Part shown: positions 13,401 to 22,400 of the stretch, piece by piece
Layout: each line of letters starts with the position of its first letter
Position numbering within the stretch: position 1 is the first letter of the stretch
Notes under the pieces: generated by a model
Seen by the model: only the letters and a program-made list of their open reading frames with translations
Told to the model about the DNA's origin: nothing
Database searches by the model: none
NCBI GenBank assembly: GCA_905178155.1
Contig: CAJINV010000004.1
Coordinates: 4,582,518-4,646,517, forward strand
DNA: 64,000 nt
Source: Amoebophrya sp. A120
Taxonomy: Eukaryota > Sar > Dinophyceae > Syndiniales > Amoebophryaceae
Reading direction: 5' to 3'
Made by a program: the position numbers and the translations under genes

Positions 13401-16400
13401 ATGCATTTCCCGAAAAAGATCTTCATGAAGATGAACACAAAGTCACGACACATTCACATACAAAAGGCGGAGCAATACCTGACCCTGAAGCGTCGCAAGG
13501 ACGAGGTGGAGAAGGACAACGCGCTTTTCCAGCTTTCCGTGTTGTACCAGATGCGGTTGAAGCATGACAAGGATTTATCCTGATTAAAAACATGGTCCCC
13601 ACGTCGACCCCATAGATGGTTCTTAAGATGGACGAGACTTTGCAACACAAATTTGGGGAGTTTGATGTACACATGACAAGGTGCAGGCTGTAATGTAGTG
13701 CCTGCAGTTGTAGTATGGATTGGAAAGGGAAGCCGAATAATAATTCCACCTTTTATCGTGTTTACAGCATTACAAGTTCCAAAACACAGCTGGAAACGTT
13801 GCCTCTGAAGAACATGGGGATCATGCGCGTTTCAACTGCTTCGGTACTTCTTCTTGCAAGGCTACACTACAATTCTGGGGTGGGGAGGACGTTTTTGCCT
13901 CGGATAGGAGTTGAAGGTGGAGGAAGCTAAGTTCGAAGAATTGCGGGCCAAGTACCAAGACCAGTTTGCGAAACTGCAAGCGAAGAATGAGGAGCATGGC
14001 AAACTGGTGGTTGCACTGGGCGCGAAGCAAATCGACTACGACACGGCGAAACATAATGTCGAGAAGTGTGAGAAGGCGCTCGGGCGGCTGGCCACCGACA
14101 AAAGCAACCACGCAAAAGAAGCGCAGGAAAGGGAGCGGGAGCTGGAAAACTGCACGGAAATCAGACGTATGAATTGCAAAAGTATCGCATTCGTATAAAT
14201 GCATTACAAATTTTTGCATGATAAATAAAATTTGCAATGCTGTTAAGAAAAATATTTGTAATGCAAGACTTGCATTTTGTCGAGTGCGATACTTTTGCAC
14301 AGGATAAGACGGCAAACGGAGCACCATATCGCCTCCATCCAGGAAGGGTTGCAAATGATGGAGGGGTGTCAAATGTAAAAATGTCTGGGTCTGGAAGAAT
14401 GCGCGATTTGTCATGCAGCTTTTCCATGACCCACGAAGGAGGCTTGGAATGCAGGACCTAGCATGACAGATTCTGTGCGATCTCTCTCATGCCTATCCTG
14501 CATGAGAAACCCCCTCCCGACTTGGTCAAAACTGGACGACTTTTGGTAATCACGCAAGAACACAGATTGTTGTATGCTTCAGATTTAGCATGACAAGTTG
14601 CATTCTTCCAGACCCAGACACTCCTCCATTTGATAAGGGGCAGAAGCAAGTGGTCTTAAACGCGATGAAAAACATGGATATCACTAGGAATAAACACCCA
14701 TCCGCACCATCCAATTTGATGTCATGAAAATCATGCATCAAATCCAATGTTTCTTTGTTATGCAAAAAATAATGGATGGCGATGGGTGTTTTTTCCTGGA
14801 TACTCAAGGAAACGATGTTTACCGCCGAGGAAAGGAGGGCGTACGACCAGACGTTTGAACAGGCGGCCGCGAACACCAAGGGACTGACCACGAAAATCAA
14901 AGCCGCTTTCGAAGAGGTAGACGCTTTGGAGAAAAAGCTCGCGAATAAGCGGGCGGAAGTGGTCGACAAAAAGGAGGCTTCGACGCGGATTGACACCAAG
15001 ATTAAGCAAGTAGACACGGAGCTGAAAACAAGCCGCTATCACCTGGACGAAGCGATGGCACAAAGAGACAAGTGCACGGTATTTATAAATGTTGTAGACG
15101 GAAGTAGATGTAGATGTAGATTCAAGAGGTGATGAAGATGAATTCCTTCGTAGTCCTCGACAAGCCGACTCTATTGTTTGGAGCCCTACTTCTCAAGTTA
15201 GTTTGTCTGCTTCAAAACTTCATGAAACAACTCGAGGTATAAAGAAAAAAGAATTACAGGACGACCTGGAGAACCTCCAGCCGGGCCTGGAGGCCCTGTC
15301 CGCCACTTTAAAAGAAAAGCAAGTCGAACTGGACAAAATGGATGAGAACGAGCAAGCGGATACCCTCAGTAAAAACCTTCCACAACGGACCCGAGGGTCA
15401 AGTAGATTTTTGCAGTTCTGCAAGACATCTTTTTTTTATATAGGATTCACGCATGAAAAGCTTCTAGGTTATACAGTGTACTACTAGCCTAGCTAGTGGT
15501 CCAGATACGGCGTCGTGATGAACGGAGTCACTTAGCGCACGAAAGAATCGAAATCCCAACCACGATGAGAAACCGCCTGTTATGTAGAGCAGCGTGAGAG
15601 ATTGCATTGACGAGGTGATGCCCTCGGCAACAGCATTCAAATACGCATGGCAACTCTGGGTCGGGATGTTTTTACTCAGGTGGATAGAAGACATGGAAGT
15701 GCGCCGCGACGAGCGGGACGAAGACGTGCAGCTCAAGTGCGTCAAGAACATGATAACCCGCTTATCCTGAGTAAAAACGTACCCACACCATAGTCAAGAT
15801 GGGGAATCGGCTAGACAAATCCACAAGTTTTGGCTGTTTTGCATGACAAATTTGGATTCGTAGTGTAGTGCTGTTTGAGCTAGCTCAGCAGCATCACAGA
15901 TCTAGCATACCGTGCTGATTGGAGCATGACAAATTGCAAAACACGATTGGAAAATGCTTCTCATGGGGCTCCGCATGAGAAACATTTTCAGCATGCAGAT
16001 TTGCATACACAACTATGGGGTGGGTACGTTTTTACTCAGGATACCGCTTCCCCGGGAAGGTTTTCGGTCGTGTGTCAGACCTGTGTAAACCGACGATGCA
16101 TCAGTTCAAAACCGCCGTTACCATGTCAATTGGGCCCAAGAGATGCCAGGCGGTTGTGGTGCAGGACAAAACCACCGGGAGGAAGTGCATGGAATTTATG
16201 AAAGCCTCAGGTTGGAAATCCTCAAAGTGGAAATAATTTGTAATGCAAAAAAACGACTCCAGGCGAAGCGCCATTTCTAGTCGGCGCATGACAAATTTCC
16301 CGGGCACTCAAAACGTGTCTGTCATGCTAGTTAGGCAAAGGGGTGCCCTTCTGTCGTGCCAATCCGCAGCCCAATTCTTCACCCCTAGCAGGACAATAGT

Positions 16401-19400
16401 CGGCCTCCATTGTGTCCTCTGCAATACAGTCTTTTTTGCCTTGCATTTCATGCATCACAGATTATTTCCACTTTGAGGATTTCCATTCTGAGGCTTTCAT
16501 AGAATTTGTGCGCCAGCAGGGTCTTAGTCCGATGACGTTTTTGCCTGTTGTATCATTTGTAAAAACGTCCCCACACCATAGTTGTAATGCAGATTTGCAA
16601 AGACAGAGAGACTTGTAATGCGCATCACCTTGAGAGCCATTTCCAATCCTGTTTTGGAATTTGGGATGCTGTGAACAGGATGAGCCGATGAATCTGTGAT
16701 GCGGCTGCACTTGCTAACCTGCACTACACTGCAGAGCTCAACTTGTCATGCGTGACTCACAAAACTCCTAGGTTTGTGTTGCAAAATCCCCATCCTGACT
16801 CTGGTGTGGGTACGTTTTTACCCAGGATATGTTGAGGGAATGAACCTCGAAACACTGATTCCCGTGGACAAGGTCAAGCGGGTGAAGGACTGCAAGCCCA
16901 CACTGGACTGCGTATGCATTTTTGCGAATGTGTCTGGGTCTGAAATTTATCACACTGGTCTGACAGGAAGACTGTAGAGGTACACAGAGATAGTGATGCA
17001 TGTCTACGAAATAAAGGCTCTTTCTTTTGTCGTGAACAACTTCTCATGCTTGGCTCCTGTGCTGGGTTCATAGCATTGCAGTTTATTGTAGTTCACAGCT
17101 TAGCATGAAAAGGAAATACCCAGGAAACATGTTTGCACTGAATATTGTGTGGTCCTGAATGACAAGAAGTTCGAACCAGTATTTCGTTATCTGCTCCACA
17201 ATGCGGTCATCTGTGACACCTTGGACCTGGCGCGGCGGGTGGCGTTCGAGAACCTCAAGAAGGCGGGGCTGAAGGGAAGCATTAACATCACCTGCCTGAA
17301 TGGCACGCAGATTAACCAACGCTATCCTGAGTAAAAACGTACCCACACCAGAGTCAGGATGAGGATTTAGCAACACAAACCTAGGAGTTTTGTGAGTCAC
17401 GCATGACAAATTGCAGGCTGTATTGTAGTGCAGTTTAGCAAGGGAAGTCGCATTACAAATCCCTCTGCTCATCCTGTTCACAGCATGACAAATTCCAAAA
17501 CACGATTGGAAATGGCTCTCATGGGGATGCGCATTACAAGTCTTCCTGTCTTTGCAAATCTGCATTACAACTCTGGTGTGGGTACGTTTTTACTCAGGAT
17601 AAACGCGGAAATGTCGTCATAGACATTCGGATATGCATTGCAAAAGTATGCAATGTAAATTTCCTGTACAAACATGTACAAAATGCATGACAAATTTCGC
17701 TACCTTGCAGAGTCCAACTTGTCATGCTGGAGTAGGATTGAAGGCAAGTTTTGTCATGCAGAGACTGCATTTGTACCTGTACGGGAAATTTACTGTGGAT
17801 AAAAAGTATCGTAATCGTACTAATTGCATTTATGCATTTACAAATCTTTCTGTTAAGGCAAATCCGCATCACAAATTTATTAATTTGGAATGCTAAGCCA
17901 ATTTGTAATGCAGTTTATACTAGTACGATGCTTTTGCATTGGATATCGGGCCACGCAAGCAAGTAAGCGCGTGGTCTACAACGAAATGGAGCTGAAGCAC
18001 AAGGCGGACGAGCGCGCCGCGTTGAGGAAGGCTCAACTAGCCCTGCAGGAGCAGATCCGCGAGATGCGCGACAAGGAGCGACACGCGCGAGAGGTCAGGG
18101 ACAAGGCGGAGGCCATGATTCAGGAGGTGGACGCGCGACACAACACCAATCTCCGTGCGCTGGAAGAAATGCAGAAGCAACACCAGCCCGCGCTGCTAGG
18201 CTTGAACAGCGCCCAGACGGAAGTGGACAATTTGAAAAACACAATTGCAGACAAGAACACCGCGCGCAAAAATCTCGAGGATCAGCAGAAGAACAGTAAC
18301 AAAAAGCTGTGGGAGGAATGCTCTAAGCAGTTGGGAAAGAAAACGGCAGCGGGCGTCGTCGACGTGGTGCAATATAAACGTGAAAAGGACGACCAAATTG
18401 GGAAGTGGAAGCAGGACCTGGCGAAACTAGAAGATGGGCAGAAGGACTTCTCCAATGAGAAGCAGCAACTGTATGAAAAGTGAGAAGTACCCCCATCCCT
18501 ACCCCAAAGCTTTCATTCAAATATGTTTCTGTTTGCGTTCTTGCAGCAAACAATTTTTTGTTGTTGCGCATCCAGGTTTCGGCGATGAAAACGTTTATTT
18601 CTACTTCATCAGATTCATTCTAACTGCGCGAACAAGCTCCTACGTGGCGCGCCTCCCTTGTCCTGAGATCGCCTTTCGCAACACAGATTCGCGCTACTCT
18701 GGCTTGCGCGTTCGTAATTCTGCTACATGCAAGGCCGCGAATTTTTTCGTTGGGGGCCTTTGTAATGCAGACACTTGGCCTTTAACTTTATTCTGGGGCG
18801 GGGGCATTTCTCATTTCGATAAACAGGACCAGAAGCTGATGACACTGAACGTCGACAAACTGAAGCAGCTACGGAAGAAAAAATAAACACCTATGTAGGT
18901 GTAAGTCTGCAATGCAAGGCATTCATATTCAACAGAGCTACACTTGTCGTGCTACCTATTTATCACAGGCACAGTGCCTTGTAGTTTTCATAAATGTGTT
19001 TTTTGTTTTTCGTACTAACTGCGCATGACAGGCTTCGGCTTTCTCGTTCATGCAGAGCAATTTTTTTCGTCATGGTGCTGTCCTCTACTTCATGAAAAAA
19101 AACTAGCACCAACACGTGTTTTTTTCCTTGGATAGCTGCAGATGGAGTCCGCGCAGCAGAAATTCGATCAGGCGGCAACCATATGAAATGCAAAAGCGTC
19201 GTACTAGTATAAATCGCAGGACAAATTTCCTCAGCATTAGAAATGAAATTTGTAATATAACAGGCTCAGATGTCTAATTCAGCGAATTCCAAAAAAAAAC
19301 ATTTAGGTCGTGGAAACGCGTTGCGTTTTCAATGCTGATTCCCCCAGTAAGCTGATACAAACTGGCTACCTCATAGCTGGATAACTGTCTTGCCAGCCGC

Positions 19401-22400
19401 AAGGCAACCACCTCCCTGCGATCTAGCTGACACCACAGCTGGAATGGTTCCAAGCATCCCTTTGGAGTTGACATAGTGCCTGCTGTCGCGGTCTTTGTCT
19501 TTTTTTTGGCTTCTGCTTTCTTTTTTGTCGTACTGCTTTGGAGGAAGCTGCTCGATGAGCAGGGGCGCCAACTACGCCAAGGGGCGAAGCGCGCACGACA
19601 GCCATCTACTTCGTTTCTGCAATGGTCTTCGGCGCCTCTGCGACTTCTGCACCCCCTGCGGAGGAAATGTCGTCCCTCATTGTAAGGTTGCCGCGCTTTT
19701 GTTGGAGATTGTTTTCTTCATCTCGTGCAGCTTTCGTGAAAATTGCACAACGTAAGGAGCTTCGATCTACACCATAAGAAAGCGAAAGCTCACCACGGGC
19801 GACTGATTCCGCTCCAAAGGGATCTTCGGGGCCTCTGAGACTGCAAAGACCCTTCTCCAGAAGAAATGGCCGGCGGGGCCAGTCAGATGGCTGCCTTTCT
19901 AGGTAGACAGGACGTTGGGCGCTGGCTCGAAATGTACCAAAAGGCACCACTGCCGAACGGCCCGACTTATGGGTCTGCTTTTCCCCACCCCTTTTGTGAC
20001 CCCCATGATTTTCGCAAAGCTAGACCGGAAAAGTGGCTCCGTGCCGTTCTGATTAGGCTCATAAAGGGGCCACCCGTTTTGAGCACGAAATGGCTTCGCT
20101 TTGTTCCATTTTCGGCAACCCCCTCCTCTACCCATGATTTTCGCAAAGCTAGCCCGGAAAATTGGAAGCGTGCCGCCGTGGTTAGCCTCATAAAGAGGTC
20201 ACCAAAATGCCGCCGCTTGGTGGATGAGCTGTGATTTTCGCAAACCTAGACCAATTTTTGAACAGCATAGCATCGAGGAAAGTTTCAGAAATGTGACGCC
20301 ATTTCGGCCAGGGACTCAGGCCAGTGCCCGGACGCTTGCGGAGACGCGATCTCTGGGCAAGTTTTCGCCCGATTTTGCAATACGAACATGCCTGAGCCGA
20401 GTGCTGGCAGCGCAGGCGAAGTGCGTGGCTAATGCGCTGAATCGCGGCCAAGCACGACAAAAAGAACACCGGAAAGCGCACGGAAAGCAGCGGCCCTTGC
20501 TCCAGAGGGCACCTCTTGGGCCTCGAGACTCCAGTGGCAGCTTTGGAACAGGGGCAGCAACTTGCCGCACGCTTTTGCTCCTTTGTCCGGTTCGTTGCCT
20601 TTTTTTGTCGTGCAGTTCTTAAGAAATCTGCAGGACAAACAAACGTCGAGAATCCAAAAGGACGAGGCTGCCGGGAAATTGTGGGGCAATTGCACAGATC
20701 CATTAGGCGGCTTCCAGGCTGTGCGCAAACTAGTGCAAAGCCGGGCCTTGCGAGGGGCCAACTGGCTCAGTCCGATGTTTCCGTGACCTAAACAATTTTT
20801 TTTGAAATTCGTTGAATTAGACATCTGAGCCTGTTATATGTAATGCAGGTTTGCTTTAGGAAAGACAAGAGATTTGTGATGCATGACTCCTGCGATTAGG
20901 ATTACTACAAGTACGATGCTTATGCACAGGATAAACCAAGTACACAGAAAGGGAGAAGGAGTTGCTCGTTCTGAAGCAGTATCAACTGCAAATATGTCTG
21001 GGTCTGGGAGATTGCGAGATTTGTCATGCTAGTCCGGCATGACTCTGAAATCTGTATTGCGTGGCCGTCAAGAAGAGCTCCTCTTGTCTGTCATGCAAAA
21101 ACGCAGTTTCTCATGCGGAGTACGTAACTCAAAACCGAGGAGAAACTTGTCATTCCGAGCAGCGCACTATCACTAAGTACAGTGCGCTCACTATCCTCTT
21201 TCTTGCATCACAAGTTTCCAGACCCAGACATATTTGCATAGCATAAGCAGAAAGAAACCGACCAGCTGACAGAAAAGCAGGACATCGAGGAAAAGAAAAA
21301 CGTGGCCTACGAGGAAAAAGAGGCAATGAAAAAGGTATCCTGTGCAAAAGTATCGTACTAGTAGAAATCGCATGACAAATTTGCGTAGCATGACAAATGG
21401 AATTTCTAATGCAGATTTACCTCAGGAAGCAGATTTGTAGTGCATGATTGCTTGCAATTAGTAAGTACGAGTGCGATACTTTTGCAAAACATAAAAGGAA
21501 ACGAAAGAAGCAACGACGTTGAAGGACAAGATTCGAGAGGCTGCTGGCAAGTACTTCTCTTCCTTGTCATTTCCTCACGATGATCTTCGGTTGATTTTTC
21601 TGGATCTCCTCGCATTAGTACGGTACCTGGACGTATTAAAAAATCTCGTCTTGGCATCCTGCTACTCAATTTCCTCAGTCAATTATATCATCGACGTACT
21701 ACTAGTCAACAGACGAGGAATGATGCTCTTGTTGCTGTTTATGTTCATCCCGTTGATTGTTGAAAAAAGTCAAAGTGCAAACTAGATCTTTCCTTCGTTT
21801 GAGTGTACTCAGACTCCTAATAATCTCAAATTACATATGATATCAAGAAAAAGAAAAGCCCTCGCGGCATGATCTAATATAACAGAGCCGCCAACGAGAA
21901 GAAAAAAACCGAGATATCCTATGGAAAAACGTCCCCAGCGCCCCATAGTCAAGATGGAAAATCGGCTAGACAAATCCACAAACTTTGGCTGTTTTGCAGG
22001 ACAAATTTGGACTCGTAGTGTAGCTAGTGTAGTTGCAGGTACTCCAGCAGCGTCTCAGATTTGGTCCATCATGCTGATTGGAGCATGACAAATTCCAAAA
22101 CACTACTAGAAGGCGCTTCTCTCAGGGCTCCGCATGAGAAACATTCTCAGCATGCAGATTTGCATTACAGCTATGGGGTGGGGACGTTTTTCAATACGAT
22201 ACGAGAAGAAGGCGCTTGACATGGTCGGCGAGTTCATTAAAGATGGGATCGAGGTTCCAGTAAAACCGTTCCCGCCAGTAGTGTATGCATTGCAAAACCA
22301 TTGTACTAGTATAAGTCGCAATACAAATATTGCCAAGAGAAAAAATGCGATTTGTAGTGTTGTTTTCCCATAAGCCATAGATCTGTCATGCATGCCTGCG

